Below, piece by piece: positions 17,288 through 26,524 of a stretch of 64,000 nucleotides of DNA. Numbering within the stretch: the first letter of the stretch is position 1; every line of letters begins with the position of its first letter. Source of the stretch: Terrisporobacter petrolearius (GTDB lineage: Bacteria; Bacillota; Clostridia; Peptostreptococcales; Peptostreptococcaceae); the NCBI RefSeq assembly GCF_032598785.1, contig NZ_CP102984.1; one strand, given 5' to 3'. The notes under the pieces are model-generated. The model saw only the letters and a program-made list of their open reading frames with translations, was not told the origin of the DNA and made no database searches. The translations under genes and the position numbers were made by a program.

Positions 17288-17881
17288 GTGAAAAATAAGT
17301 GTTATTCATTACTAATAATAATTGTTTCAATAATTACTCTATATAGTGTTGGGTGTGGAAGAAAAGAATATACAAAAGAAGAAATATATGAGGATTTTCA
17401 AAATCAAATTTCAAAAATTGAATCATATACTTGTAATGCAAAAGTAGAAGCTATAGGAAATAAGGATAATACTACCTATGTTTTCAAACACACATATAAA
17501 AAGCCGGATTATTATAAGTTAGAAGTCAAGTCACCGAAGAATTTACAAGGAAAGACTATTGAATATAAGGGAGAAAAAGTTCTAGTTAAAAACCCTAGTA
17601 TTAATGATACAATAGAGCTTCCTAATATGAATAATGATAGTCACTATTTATTTATTGGAGATTTTATAAAAAACTATATGCAAAATGAGTCAATAATTTT
17701 AGAAGTTACAGAGAGTGAATTAAAAATACAAACAGAAATACCAGGGGATAATGAATATTTTAAAAAACAAATTTTATATGTAGATAATAAGACTAAAAAT
17801 CCAAATAAAATGGAAATACTAGATAATGAAGATAAACCTATATTTATAGTAACATATGAAGATTTTAAGTATGAAAAGTAA
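17288..17881 (+). CDS. gerS: GerS-like lipoprotein (LolA-type fold)
   Basis: A 197-residue secreted lipoprotein: the signal peptide runs to a lipobox ending in VGC with the lipidated cysteine at position 23. The mature part resembles the LolA/LolB-like family of GerS, which Clostridioides difficile needs for cortex processing during spore germination together with CwlD. The GTG start at 17288 follows AGGAGG. Position supports the call: in C. difficile gerS also lies between the atp/acpS region and mazEF. In that species an alanine racemase gene follows gerS; it is absent here. The gene name is by similarity and context and should be confirmed. Confidence 0.7.
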   Translation: MKNKCYSLLIIIVSIITLYSVGCGRKEYTKEEIYEDFQNQISKIESYTCNAKVEAIGNKDNTTYVFKHTYKKPDYYKLEVKSPKNLQGKTIEYKGEKVLVKNPSINDTIELPNMNNDSHYLFIGDFIKNYMQNESIILEVTESELKIQTEIPGDNEYFKKQILYVDNKTKNPNKMEILDNEDKPIFIVTYEDFKYEK

Positions 17882-18142
17882 AAAAGTAGTATAAACAACT
17901 TAAGAGAAATCTAGATGACATAATAATTTGTTTTACCAAAATAAAAAAGATATTAAAAGTCATAACGAAGCTATTATTAATGAATAAGTTGTATAGTAAA
18001 TTTTTGCTCCAAAAACTATGATTTAAGACATAAAAAAAGTTGTGTAGGTTATAATATTTAACGTGAGGTGTATAAAAATAAATTTAACTTTGTTTACTAA
18101 ATACACGATAAATGAACGTACTTATATGGAAACAAATGCAAT

Positions 18143-18171
18143 TTTACAATTAGTTAGGAATCTGATAGAAT
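18143..18171 (+). promoter_or_regulatory. Probable promoter of mazEF
   Basis: TTTACA and TAGAAT with a 17-base spacer, about 30 bases upstream of the antitoxin start. The rest of the 17882-18203 intergenic stretch shows no gene or clear terminator. Confidence 0.45.
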
Positions 18172-18203
18172 ATAAGAGATATTGTTCTCTGGGAGGCGAT
18201 TTT

Positions 18204-18485
18204 GTGAGCAATAAAAATAAAGAAAAAATTATGTTTACTTTACCCGATTATATTTTATCTGAAGTAGATCAAATAGTTCAGATGGAAAATAGTAATAGGG
18301 AAGATTTTGCAAAGGCTGCTTTTCAGTTTTATATAACCCAAAAAAAGAAAATCAACTTAAAAGAAAGTATGATAAAGGGTTATAAAGAAATGGCTAAAAT
18401 CAACTTATCATTAGCGGAGCTTGGTATGACAGATGATATATCTTTGGATGATGATTCTGAAGGAGATATAGCTAAAGTTGAATAA
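18204..18485 (+). CDS. mazE: MazE/EndoAI-type antitoxin, ribbon-helix-helix
   Basis: A 93-residue antitoxin. I start it at GTG 18204, seven bases after GGGAGG, since the open frame upstream lacks a ribosome binding site. The N-terminal KIMFTLPDYILSEVDQIV is a ribbon-helix-helix DNA-binding segment; the acidic C-terminal tail (DDISLDDDSEGDI) is suited to wrap the toxin. It should neutralise the MazF toxin encoded next and repress the operon. The stop overlaps the toxin start by eight bases, the usual coupling of such pairs. Confidence 0.85.
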   Translation: MSNKNKEKIMFTLPDYILSEVDQIVQMENSNREDFAKAAFQFYITQKKKINLKESMIKGYKEMAKINLSLAELGMTDDISLDDDSEGDIAKVE

Positions 18486-18843
18486 TCTTGGCTTAGATAT
18501 TAAGCGAGGAGATTTATTTTATGCAGATTTAAGTCCAGTTATTGGCTCGGAGCAGGGAGGCGTTAGACCTGTTTTAATAATCCAAAATAATATAGGAAAT
18601 AAGTATAGCCCAACGGTTATAATTGCTGCTATAACATCCCAGATTAATAAAGCAAAATTGCCTACTCATATAGAAATAAGTTCCAGTGAATATGGACTTA
18701 ATAAAGATTCTGTAATTCTCTTAGAGCAAATTAGAACCATAGACAAAAAACGGCTGAGAGAAAAAATAGGTTATCTAGATAATAAAACGATGCTAAAAGT
18801 AAATAATGGACTGCAAATAAGTTTAGATTTATTTAGCATATAA
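18478..18843 (+). CDS. mazF: MazF/NdoA-type mRNA endoribonuclease toxin
   Basis: A sequence-specific, ribosome-independent mRNA interferase of 121 residues. Typical segments are KRGDLFYADLSPVIGSEQGG, GVRPVLIIQN (catalytic Arg30) and AAITSQ (catalytic Thr53), very like Bacillus subtilis NdoA. The start is TTG 18478, inside the end of the antitoxin gene and 12 bases after AGGAG. In Firmicutes this pair is chromosomal and stable, not a marker of mobile DNA. A strong terminator follows. Confidence 0.93.
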   Translation: MNNLGLDIKRGDLFYADLSPVIGSEQGGVRPVLIIQNNIGNKYSPTVIIAAITSQINKAKLPTHIEISSSEYGLNKDSVILLEQIRTIDKKRLREKIGYLDNKTMLKVNNGLQISLDLFSI

Positions 18844-18879
18844 AAATTATTGATATAGTAGCATATCAATAATTTTTTT
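18842..18879 (+). terminator. Intrinsic terminator of mazEF
   Basis: A 15-bp AT-rich stem beginning at the mazF stop codon with a 6-base loop and T7 run. Confidence 0.88.
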
Positions 18880-18996
18880 GTTTTATATACAAAAAACACA
18901 AAAAAACACCATAAAGATGTTATAATATAATGAGATTTAAATACAATATGGCTAATAACAGGTAGCCTCAGTATATAACTTAGGGAGGTAAATTAC

Positions 18997-19824
18997 ATGA
19001 GAGACCATAAAGGATTAAATGAAATTACTAATGTAATAAGAAAAGACATTGTCTCAATGATATGTAAATCAAAATCAGGACATCCAGGAGGTTCATTATC
19101 AGCAGTTGAAATTTTAACAGCTCTTTATTTTGATCAAATGAATATTGATCCAACAAATCCAAAAATGGAAGATAGAGATAGATTTGTTTTATCAAAAGGT
19201 CATGCAGCTCCGGCTTTATATGCAACATTAGCTGAAAGAGGATATTTTGAGAAAGAAGAGTTAAATAATTTAAGAAAATTAGGAAGCATGCTTCAAGGGC
19301 ATCCTGATATGAAAAAGATACCTGGTGTTGAAATGTCAACAGGTTCATTAGGACAAGGTTTTTCTGTTGCGTGTGGGATGGCTATGGCGGCTAAACTAGA
19401 TAACGCTCCATGGAATGTATATGCATTATTAGGAGATGGAGAGGTTCAAGAGGGAATAATATGGGAAGCGGCTATGAGTGCGGCTCATTATAAGCTTGAT
19501 AACATGATAGCATTTCTTGATTACAATGGACTTCAAATTGATGGAGAAGTTGAATCAGTAATGGGTATTAATCCTATAGAAGACAAGTTTAGGACTTTTG
19601 GATGGAATGTAATAACTATTGATGGTCATGATTTCGACCAAATATTTGCAGCCTTAGATATGGCAAAAGATACAGTAGACAAACCAACAATGATAATAGC
19701 TAAAACAGTAAAAGGCAAAGGAGTGTCTTTCATGGAAAACCAAGCTTCATGGCATGGAAGTGCACCAAGTGAAGAACAGCTTGAACAAGCATTATCAGAA
19801 TTAGGAGGTGCTTTCCATGAGTAA
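18997..19824 (+). CDS. Transketolase, N-terminal (thiamine diphosphate-binding) subunit
   Basis: The 275-residue half of a split transketolase. It carries the TPP-binding domain: LSKGHAAPALYA, STGSLGQGFSVACGMAMA and the metal/diphosphate motif beginning GDGEVQEG and ending near DYNGLQIDG. Transketolase moves two-carbon units between pentose and hexose phosphates. It overlaps the C-terminal subunit gene by eight bases, so both are made together. Split transketolases are normal in clostridia and archaea, so this is not a broken gene. Confidence 0.95.
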   Translation: MRDHKGLNEITNVIRKDIVSMICKSKSGHPGGSLSAVEILTALYFDQMNIDPTNPKMEDRDRFVLSKGHAAPALYATLAERGYFEKEELNNLRKLGSMLQGHPDMKKIPGVEMSTGSLGQGFSVACGMAMAAKLDNAPWNVYALLGDGEVQEGIIWEAAMSAAHYKLDNMIAFLDYNGLQIDGEVESVMGINPIEDKFRTFGWNVITIDGHDFDQIFAALDMAKDTVDKPTMIIAKTVKGKGVSFMENQASWHGSAPSEEQLEQALSELGGAFHE

Positions 19825-20746
19825 AATAGCAACTAGGGAGGCTTACGGAAAAGCTTTAGTTAAATTAGGAAAAATAAATGATGATGTAGTAGTTTTAGAT
19901 GCAGATTTATCTAAATCAACTAAAACTAATGACTTTTTAAAAGCATATCCAAATAGATTTTTTAATATGGGTATAGCAGAACAAAACTTAGTAGGAGCTG
20001 CTTGTGGTTTTGCAGCAGCAGGAAAAATACCTTTTGCAAGCACATTTGCTATGTTTGCAACTGGAAGAGCATTTGAAGTAATAAGAAACTCAGTATGCTA
20101 TCCTAAATTAAATGTTAAAATATGTGCTACACATGCAGGTATAACTGTTGGAGAAGATGGTGGTTCTCATCAAAGTGTGGAAGATATATCTTTAATGAGA
20201 TCTATTCCAAATATGACAGTAATGGTTCCAGCTGATGGAGTTGAAGCTGAAAAGATGATATTTGCTGCAGCTGAGTTCAATGGACCTATGTATGTCAGAC
20301 TTGGAAGAAGTGCAGTTCCAACAATATTTGAAGAAGATTATAATTTTGAAATTGGAAAAGGTGTTGTTCTAAGAGACGGTAACGATGCTACAATAATAGC
20401 TTGTGGAATAATGGTTAACGAAGCAATAATAGCGGCAGACATGTTAAAGGAAGAAAGCATAGATGTTAGAGTTATCAATATGTCTACAATAAAACCAATA
20501 GATGCAGAACTTATAATAAAAGCTGCTAAAGAAACTAAGGCAATAATAACGGCAGAAGAGCACAGTATAATAGGTGGATTAGGATCAGCTGTAAGTGAAG
20601 TTGTATCTGAAAATCATCCTGCAATAGTTAAAAAAGTTGGAGTAAATGATAGTTTTGGTGAGTCAGGAACACCAAATAAATTATTAGAAAAATATGGTTT
20701 AACTGCTAAAAATATAGTAGAAAAAGTAAAAGAAGCATTAAACTAA
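19817..20746 (+). CDS. Transketolase, C-terminal subunit
   Basis: The 309-residue partner contains the pyrimidine-binding domain (GIAEQNLVGAACGFAA, FAMFATGRAFEVIRN, HAGITVGEDGGSHQ) and the C-terminal transketolase domain (EEHSIIGGLGSAVSEV). ATG 19817 is chosen, eight bases after AGGAGG; a GTG at 19808 overlaps that site. Together with the upstream subunit it forms a functional enzyme. DXP synthase is an alternative family member, but the split architecture and size favour transketolase. Confidence 0.94.
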   Translation: MSKIATREAYGKALVKLGKINDDVVVLDADLSKSTKTNDFLKAYPNRFFNMGIAEQNLVGAACGFAAAGKIPFASTFAMFATGRAFEVIRNSVCYPKLNVKICATHAGITVGEDGGSHQSVEDISLMRSIPNMTVMVPADGVEAEKMIFAAAEFNGPMYVRLGRSAVPTIFEEDYNFEIGKGVVLRDGNDATIIACGIMVNEAIIAADMLKEESIDVRVINMSTIKPIDAELIIKAAKETKAIITAEEHSIIGGLGSAVSEVVSENHPAIVKKVGVNDSFGESGTPNKLLEKYGLTAKNIVEKVKEALN

Positions 20747-20756
20747 TAATATATAT

Positions 20757-20795
20757 AAAAAGGCGTATTTAATATTTTATTAAATACGCCTTTTT
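20757..20795 (+). terminator. Intrinsic terminator of the transketolase genes
   Basis: A long stem built on AAAAAGGCGTATTTAAT and its complement, with a T5 tail. Confidence 0.92.
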
Positions 20796-20893
20796 AAGTA
20801 AAATCAGATTGTTTGGGCATGTTAATAAAGTGAATTTTTTGCTTCTATCAAAGATTATTTCCTCATATATTTATAAGAGATAGGGGGGATAAT

Positions 20894-21319
20894 GTGGAGA
20901 TTAAGTTTAATATCAAAGGAGTAATATATGGTGTAATACTAATATTATTTATAGTTTTAGGGTTTGTATTTGTACCTAAATTATTTTTAGATACTTCAAA
21001 ACCGGTAGATTTTACAATGGTGCAAAGAGAATCCATTCCAGAGAAAATATTAGATATTATGGATAAGTATGAAGACGAAGAAAGAGCATTAGCAGTAAAA
21101 CTAGATAATAAGATATACGTTATAGTAACGAGAGGAGAAAAAGAACATGGTATAGACATAGACAAAATAACTATGGATACAGTGGAAGAAAAAGCTGTTA
21201 TGACAGTAGATATTACATATAAAGACAAGGATAAATCCTATCCTTTTGTAGTTGCTGAAACTAATCTTAAATCTTTACCAGACAAAATACAATTAAATGC
21301 AACAAAAGAAGAGAAATAA
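20894..21319 (+). CDS. Membrane-anchored protein of unknown function
   Basis: A 141-residue protein starting at GTG 20894 after a GGGGGG-type ribosome binding site. It has one N-terminal hydrophobic helix (about 9-30) without a lipobox, then an extracellular, mostly beta-type, charged domain. I do not recognise a family. It lies alone between two terminators, after transketolase and before a chemoreceptor. Confidence 0.75.
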   Translation: MEIKFNIKGVIYGVILILFIVLGFVFVPKLFLDTSKPVDFTMVQRESIPEKILDIMDKYEDEERALAVKLDNKIYVIVTRGEKEHGIDIDKITMDTVEEKAVMTVDITYKDKDKSYPFVVAETNLKSLPDKIQLNATKEEK

Positions 21320-21329
21320 GAAACTTGAG

Positions 21330-21370
21330 CCCTAACTATTAAAACTCGGGCCTAATAGTTAGGGTATTTT
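21330..21370 (+). terminator. Intrinsic terminator
   Basis: A 12-bp stem CCCTAACTATTA with TAATAGTTAGGG, an 11-base loop and a T-rich tail. Confidence 0.87.
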
Positions 21371-21560
21371 TATGTCTATATTTATTTATAATTTAATTTA
21401 TCAGAAAATTAATAATTTTCATTAAGGTTTCACAATTAAATCCGTATATTACACATACGGGAATATTTTATTATAAATGGAGCTTATACCTTTATATTAT
21501 AAATATTATTTTTGATATAAAAATCGAAAAATACAACGTTGAAGGGGAAGGGGTAGACTT

Positions 21561-23573
21561 ATGAAAAGTATTAAGACTAAAATTTTAACAATGATTGGTG
21601 GTATTGCCATTTTAGCTATGATAATTTCTGGTGTGTTTACTATGAAGAACACAGTTAAAACTGTATCTAAAAATCAAGAAAGTATTTCAACATTAACTAC
21701 TAAAAATATAGTTTCTAACATAAATGAATATTTTACAAGATATAAAACAATTGCTATACAAATGGCAGGAAACACAGCTGTCAGAAATGTATTAACAGAT
21801 GCAACTAGAGAGGATTATAAGAATCATTCATCTTATAAAGATGTTTATAAATCACTTGGATATGTAAAGGAAAAAGATACTCAAATTTTGAATGCATATA
21901 TTGCTTCAGCAAATGAAGGCTTTGCATTTGATAGCGGTACTTATATTTCTGATGAAGGATATGATTTAAAATTAAAAAATTATTGGTTTTCAAAAAGTGA
22001 AGACATTGAAAAAGGGTTTATTATATCACAGCCCTACGAAGATTCTGTTACTGGAAATATGGTTGTTACATTTTCAGCTCCAGTGTATGATTTAAATAAT
22101 AAAGAAATTATAGGGGTTGCAGCAGTTGATGTTTCTATTGAAGATATAAGTAAACAAGTGGCAACAATGGATACTGACTTTAAAGATGGTGGATACACAA
22201 TGCTTATCTCAAATATTGGACAAGTATTGGCAAGTAAGGATACTGAGAGGGTTCTTAAGAATGTTAGTGAAATAGGATTTGACGATAAAATACTTAGCGA
22301 AATAGATAAAACAACAAATAAAATAATAAAATACACTGAAAATGGTAAAATACGTTATGGAATTGTAAGTGATACAAGAGATGCTGGCTGGAAAGTGCTT
22401 CTAAGTATTAGTAAAGATAGTTATATGGCTTTAGTAAAAACATCTATATCTACAACATTAGTCATATATTTAATTGCATTTTTAATTCTTATAATAGCAA
22501 TTATAGCAGTAACAAAAAGCTTAGTTGCCCCAATTCAAAATCTTATGAATGTAACGGAAGAATTAGCTGCAGGAAATCTTGACGCAGAAATAAATATAGA
22601 AAGCAAAGATGAAACTGGAAGATTAGCTGAATCAATGAAGAAGCTTGTATTAAGATTAAATGAATATATTATTTATATTGATGAAATATCAAAATCTTTA
22701 GATAGATTTTCAACGGGAGACTTAAATATTGACTTAAAACAAAACTATGAAGGTGATTTTGCTAAGATAAAAAATTCATTATTACAACTCTCATCTATAT
22801 TCAAGGAAACTATAGGAAAGATTGTTGAAACATCAGAAAATGTTGCAGTTGGTTCAAAAGAAATAGCAAATGCAGCACAAGTACTTGCTGAAGGTTCGCT
22901 GTATCAAGCAAGTACAACGGAAGAATTAACAGCAACAGTAAATGATTTATCAGATAGAGTATCAACAAATGCAGATAACGCACTAAATGCATCAAAACAA
23001 GTTAAAACTGCTGGAGATCTTGCCATAGAAAGTAATGATCAAATGAAGAAAATGATACTAGCTATTGAAGAAATAAATTCTAAATCAACACAAATAAGTA
23101 AAATTATTAAAGTAATTGAGGATATTTCATTCCAAACAAATATATTGGCTTTAAATGCAGCAGTGGAAGCATCTAGAGCAGGAGCTGCAGGCAAAGGATT
23201 TGCAGTTGTTGCAGATGAAGTAAGAAATCTAGCTACAAGATCTTCCGATGCATCAAAAGAAACAACTCATTTAATTGAGGAGTCAGTTAAAGCTGTGCAA
23301 AATGGGAACCTTATAGCCGTGAAAACTGAGAAAATGCTTGAAAATGTACTTGAAGAAGTGTCTCAGTCGGTAAAATTAATAGATGAAATTTCTTTAGCAT
23401 CTGTTGAGCAAGCAGCAGCCTTAAAACAAACATTAGAAGGTATTGAACAAATAAGTACAGTTGTACAAACAAATGCAGCAACAGCTCAAGAAAGTTCAGC
23501 AGCAAGCAATGAACTATCAAACCAAGCTCAAATACTTAAAAATGTTGCATCAGGTTTTAAAATTCAGGACTAA
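21561..23573 (+). CDS. Methyl-accepting chemotaxis protein (Cache-HAMP-MCP)
   Basis: A 670-residue chemoreceptor. Layout: transmembrane helix near the N-terminus (about 10-28), a large extracellular dCache-like sensing domain (about 35-280), a second membrane helix (about 293-315), a HAMP domain (about 316-368) and the cytoplasmic signalling coiled coil with the conserved tip (VIEDISFQTNILALNAA, then GKGFAVVADEVRNLA). The ligand cannot be predicted. A small inverted repeat (CCGTAT/ATACGG, 21442-21460) lies upstream. It is monocistronic, ending in a strong terminator. Confidence 0.95.
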   Translation: MKSIKTKILTMIGGIAILAMIISGVFTMKNTVKTVSKNQESISTLTTKNIVSNINEYFTRYKTIAIQMAGNTAVRNVLTDATREDYKNHSSYKDVYKSLGYVKEKDTQILNAYIASANEGFAFDSGTYISDEGYDLKLKNYWFSKSEDIEKGFIISQPYEDSVTGNMVVTFSAPVYDLNNKEIIGVAAVDVSIEDISKQVATMDTDFKDGGYTMLISNIGQVLASKDTERVLKNVSEIGFDDKILSEIDKTTNKIIKYTENGKIRYGIVSDTRDAGWKVLLSISKDSYMALVKTSISTTLVIYLIAFLILIIAIIAVTKSLVAPIQNLMNVTEELAAGNLDAEINIESKDETGRLAESMKKLVLRLNEYIIYIDEISKSLDRFSTGDLNIDLKQNYEGDFAKIKNSLLQLSSIFKETIGKIVETSENVAVGSKEIANAAQVLAEGSLYQASTTEELTATVNDLSDRVSTNADNALNASKQVKTAGDLAIESNDQMKKMILAIEEINSKSTQISKIIKVIEDISFQTNILALNAAVEASRAGAAGKGFAVVADEVRNLATRSSDASKETTHLIEESVKAVQNGNLIAVKTEKMLENVLEEVSQSVKLIDEISLASVEQAAALKQTLEGIEQISTVVQTNAATAQESSAASNELSNQAQILKNVASGFKIQD

Positions 23574-23580
23574 ATATGAA

Positions 23581-23630
23581 AATTACTAAAAAAACTGGTT
23601 CCTAAAATTGGAATCAGTTTTTTTAGTAAT
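23581..23630 (+). terminator. Bidirectional terminator between mcp and the cyclo-ligase gene
   Basis: A long stem built on ATTACTAAAAAAACTG and its complement, with T-runs in both orientations, between two convergent genes. Confidence 0.87.
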
Positions 23631-23675
23631 TTCAAATGTAGATGTTTTAGATATAAAGTAATAAATAGTTTTAAT

Positions 23676-24245
23676 TTATCTTGATGTTAATATTGTAGAT
23701 TCGGTTACTATGTAATCCAATTTAGCATCGTGATCTTCTTTGGGAACTTGGTCAAAAATTTGTAAATCAAAAGCTATTCCCACAGTAACGGCATCTTCCC
23801 TTAGATTCTCAAGGAATCTATCATAAAAACCACCACCATACCCAAGGCGGTAACAATCTTTATCATAGGCTACAGCTGGCACTATAACCACATCTAAATC
23901 TTTTATGTCTATGGCAGTAGAGCATTCAGGTTTTGGCTCTCTAATGTTATAAGCACCATATTTAATTCCATTTTCTAAATCTGTAATTTGAGAAGGTATT
24001 AATTTTCTTTCTTCCTTTAAAGTTATAGGTGATGCCACAATTTTACCTAATTTTATAAGTTTTTTAATTAGATTGTCTGTGGCAACTTCGTTATTAAAGT
24101 CTAAATAAAGCATAATAGTTTGTGCATTTTTAATACAGTCTAGCTGAAGTAGCTTTTCTGTGATTATATCTGAGTTGTGTTTAATAAAATCTTTGTTTTT
24201 TTCTTTTCTAATCATAATAACATTTTTTCTAAACTCTTTTTTCAT
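23676..24245 (-). CDS. 5-formyltetrahydrofolate cyclo-ligase
   Basis: Converts 5-formyl-THF to 5,10-methenyl-THF with ATP, returning a storage form of folate to one-carbon metabolism. The 189-residue protein has the family signature RLGYGGGFYDRFL near the C-terminus and the N-terminal basic RKNVIMIRK-like start. Length is typical. It is a single gene convergent with mcp and divergent from the protease gene. Confidence 0.92.
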   Translation of the reverse strand: MKKEFRKNVIMIRKEKNKDFIKHNSDIITEKLLQLDCIKNAQTIMLYLDFNNEVATDNLIKKLIKLGKIVASPITLKEERKLIPSQITDLENGIKYGAYNIREPKPECSTAIDIKDLDVVIVPAVAYDKDCYRLGYGGGFYDRFLENLREDAVTVGIAFDLQIFDQVPKEDHDAKLDYIVTESTILTSR

Positions 24246-24413
24246 ATAATCTACACCTCTTAATTGTGGTATTATATAATTACCTAAATTTTACTTTCCT
24301 AATATAGATTTTAGTAAAATTATAGATTTAAAGCAATATAATTGATAAAGAGTAATAAAAAGACAAGCTAGTCATATAATATATAGTAGATTGATTAAAG
24401 GAGAGATGAACAA

Positions 24414-25565
24414 ATGATATCTAAAAAAAGGGCTCTTATATATTCTATTATTCTTGTAATAGTAACTATAATTGGTACAACAATGTTTCAAATTACGTTA
24501 GGAAATAAAGTAATAATATCGAAAGACTTATATGAATCTTATGCAAAATATAACAAGCTATTGGGTTTAGAAGAACTTATTCAGGAGGATTACTATAAAG
24601 AAGTGTCCGGAAACAATTTAGTAGATGGAGCATTAAAAGGATTATTTGAAGGTCTTAATGATCCATATTCACAGTATTACACAGCAGATGAATTTGAAAG
24701 TTTAAAAGAACAAACAAGTGGTTCCTTTGTTGGGATTGGAGTATATATAGGTGTAAATCCTGAAAATAATAAACTAACAATAATTTCTCCAATAGAAGGT
24801 TCACCGGCAGACAAAGCAGGTGTTAAATCAGGAGATATAGTTCTAAAAGTTGATGGAGAATCTGTTGAAACTAAAAAGATAGACGATGTAATTAAGAATA
24901 TAAAAGGAAAAGAAAATACAGATGTTAGTTTAACTGTTCAAAGAAAGGAACAAGAGTTAAGTTTTGATATTAAGAGGGAAACTATAGTAACAAAGAGTGT
25001 ATCTAATGAAGTTATGGATAACAATATAGGTTATTTAAGAATAAAATCTTTTGATGAAAATACACATAAAGAATTTAAAGAAAATTTAAGCGTATTAGAA
25101 TCTAAGGGCGTTAAAGGATTAGTAATAGACTTGAGAGATAATCCAGGAGGACTATTAGATGTTTGCGTAGATATAGCAGATGACTTAATAGGAAAGGGAA
25201 CAATTGTCTATACAAAAGATAATACAGGAAATAAAGAGTATTATAAATCAGATGACAAACAAGTTGATATGCCAATAGCTGTTTTAATAAATGGAGGAAG
25301 TGCATCGGCATCAGAAATTTTAACAGCAGCTTTAGTTGATAATAACAAGGCTATAGCCATAGGTGAAACATCTTTTGGTAAAGGTCTAGTACAAAGTGTA
25401 AAAGGATTAAAAGATGGTACTGGATATAAATTAACAACTGCTCAGTATTTTACACCAAATGGGGATTATATAAACGGAAAAGGTATTACGCCTAAAATTA
25501 AAGAAACAAATGAAAATCAACAACTTAAATCAGCATTAGAATATATTAAGAAGGAAATCAAGTAA
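24414..25565 (+). CDS. C-terminal processing peptidase, S41 family, with PDZ domain
   Basis: A membrane-anchored serine protease of 383 residues: an N-terminal membrane helix (about 7-28), a PDZ domain (about 100-178) and the S41 catalytic domain. Spacing identifies the Ser-Lys-Gln catalytic set as Ser298 (in GGSASASEI), Lys323 and Gln327 (in FGKGLVQ), the same spacing as in Bacillus CtpB. Members trim the C-termini of exported proteins; some act in sporulation signalling. No peptidoglycan-binding domain is present. Start at ATG 24414 follows AAGGAGAG. Confidence 0.94.
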   Translation: MISKKRALIYSIILVIVTIIGTTMFQITLGNKVIISKDLYESYAKYNKLLGLEELIQEDYYKEVSGNNLVDGALKGLFEGLNDPYSQYYTADEFESLKEQTSGSFVGIGVYIGVNPENNKLTIISPIEGSPADKAGVKSGDIVLKVDGESVETKKIDDVIKNIKGKENTDVSLTVQRKEQELSFDIKRETIVTKSVSNEVMDNNIGYLRIKSFDENTHKEFKENLSVLESKGVKGLVIDLRDNPGGLLDVCVDIADDLIGKGTIVYTKDNTGNKEYYKSDDKQVDMPIAVLINGGSASASEILTAALVDNNKAIAIGETSFGKGLVQSVKGLKDGTGYKLTTAQYFTPNGDYINGKGITPKIKETNENQQLKSALEYIKKEIK

Positions 25566-25860
25566 CAAATATATAAATAAACTATATAACAAAAAATAGT
25601 TTGAGTGCATGACTTAAAATATAAGTGTTGTCAATAATTAATATATAGGTAATTATAAAAATAATAGTTATTAAAATATTGATTAAATATGTATTAGAAT
25701 ATATGGCGAATAATAAAATAACAAATATTTCTACAAATTTTGATTCTAAAAATTAAAAATCTAATATTTTTTATAAAAAATAATAAAAAATTTAGAGGAA
25801 AAAGATAAATAACATAGAATTACTTATATAAGTTAATAATCTTAGTTGGGAAGTGAGTTT
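25566..25860. other. AT-rich intergenic region
   Basis: About 295 very AT-rich bases without an ORF, clear terminator or recognised RNA. Confidence 0.4.
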
Positions 25861-25980
25861 ATGAAGAAAACTATGGCAAAAGTTGTTAACTTTCAAGAAT
25901 ATAAGGAGAAAAAGAAGCATTTAGAAGTTGACAGGAAGGAACTTTTAGAGCTTATTAAACAAATTGTGACTACAAAATAG
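25861..25980 (+). CDS. Candidate small protein, 39 residues
   Basis: A short ORF with ATG 25861 preceded by GGGAAGTGAG at good spacing. The predicted peptide is strongly charged and helical (KVVNFQEYKEKKKHLEVDRK then a leucine-rich end), with no membrane segment. I do not recognise a family. Support is the ribosome binding site, isolation in an otherwise empty region and the plausible amphipathic composition; it could still be chance. Confidence 0.45.
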   Translation: MKKTMAKVVNFQEYKEKKKHLEVDRKELLELIKQIVTTK

Positions 25981-26081
25981 AAATAATTGTAACTCTAGAT
26001 AAAGTTTTTTGAAAGAATAAAAGTAAAAACCATATACTTAGTTGCAAAAACATATATAATTTTGTCATTTCGTTTTATTTT

Positions 26082-26113
26082 AATAAGAGGGAGCTTTTGC
26101 TCCCTTTTATTAT
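26082..26113. terminator. Bidirectional terminator
   Basis: AATAAGAGGGAGC pairs with GCTCCCTTTTATT around a TTTT loop, with T-rich flanks in both directions; it should serve the minus-strand gene that follows and any plus-strand transcript from the small ORF. Confidence 0.8.
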
Positions 26114-26301
26114 GACATTCTTAAACCACTAACATAATCTTGAAACTGTGAAAATTCATTTTCATCTTGAAGGTTTACAACTGTAGATTTTTCTTCATCA
26201 AAATTCTTTAGATATATATTTCTATTACCTTCAGCTCCGTCTTGATAAATACATCTATAACCATCCTCGTATAGGTTTTTCAAATCATTGAAATTATTCA
26301 T
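26110..26301 (-). CDS. Small acidic protein of unknown function
   Basis: A 63-residue protein with a clear GGAGAT ribosome binding site upstream of its ATG. It is acidic and rich in Asn, Asp and Tyr, with no membrane segment and no motif that I recognise. It has its own terminator. Likely a real small gene of limited distribution. Confidence 0.7.
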   Translation of the reverse strand: MNNFNDLKNLYEDGYRCIYQDGAEGNRNIYLKNFDEEKSTVVNLQDENEFSQFQDYVSGLRMS

Positions 26302-26524
26302 TTAATCATCTCCTTAAATATATTTATCTATTTATATTTTTTGTTTATAAATAAATACTATTCGTCAAAATGAAAATACCTTTAATTCCAAAAAATGCTT
26401 AAAAAATACATAAAGTACTAGATAGTTTTTATATATAACAATATAATTATTGTAGGAAACTTAACAAATAATATAAATTTTAGACAAATTACAAAAAATA
26501 AAAAGTTTAAGGGGGATGGTAGCC

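Noticed and set aside
18204..18843. mazEF as a sign of mobile DNA
   Set aside because: The pair closely resembles the chromosomal EndoAI/NdoA module and keeps the gene order expected near gerS; no integrase, transposase or repeats are nearby.
18997..20746. Transketolase broken into two ORFs
   Set aside because: Both halves have their own ribosome binding sites, overlap by eight bases and carry complete domains; split transketolases are normal in clostridia.
26302..26524. Cobalamin riboswitch upstream of cobT
   Set aside because: No B12 box or other conserved element is present in this stretch.
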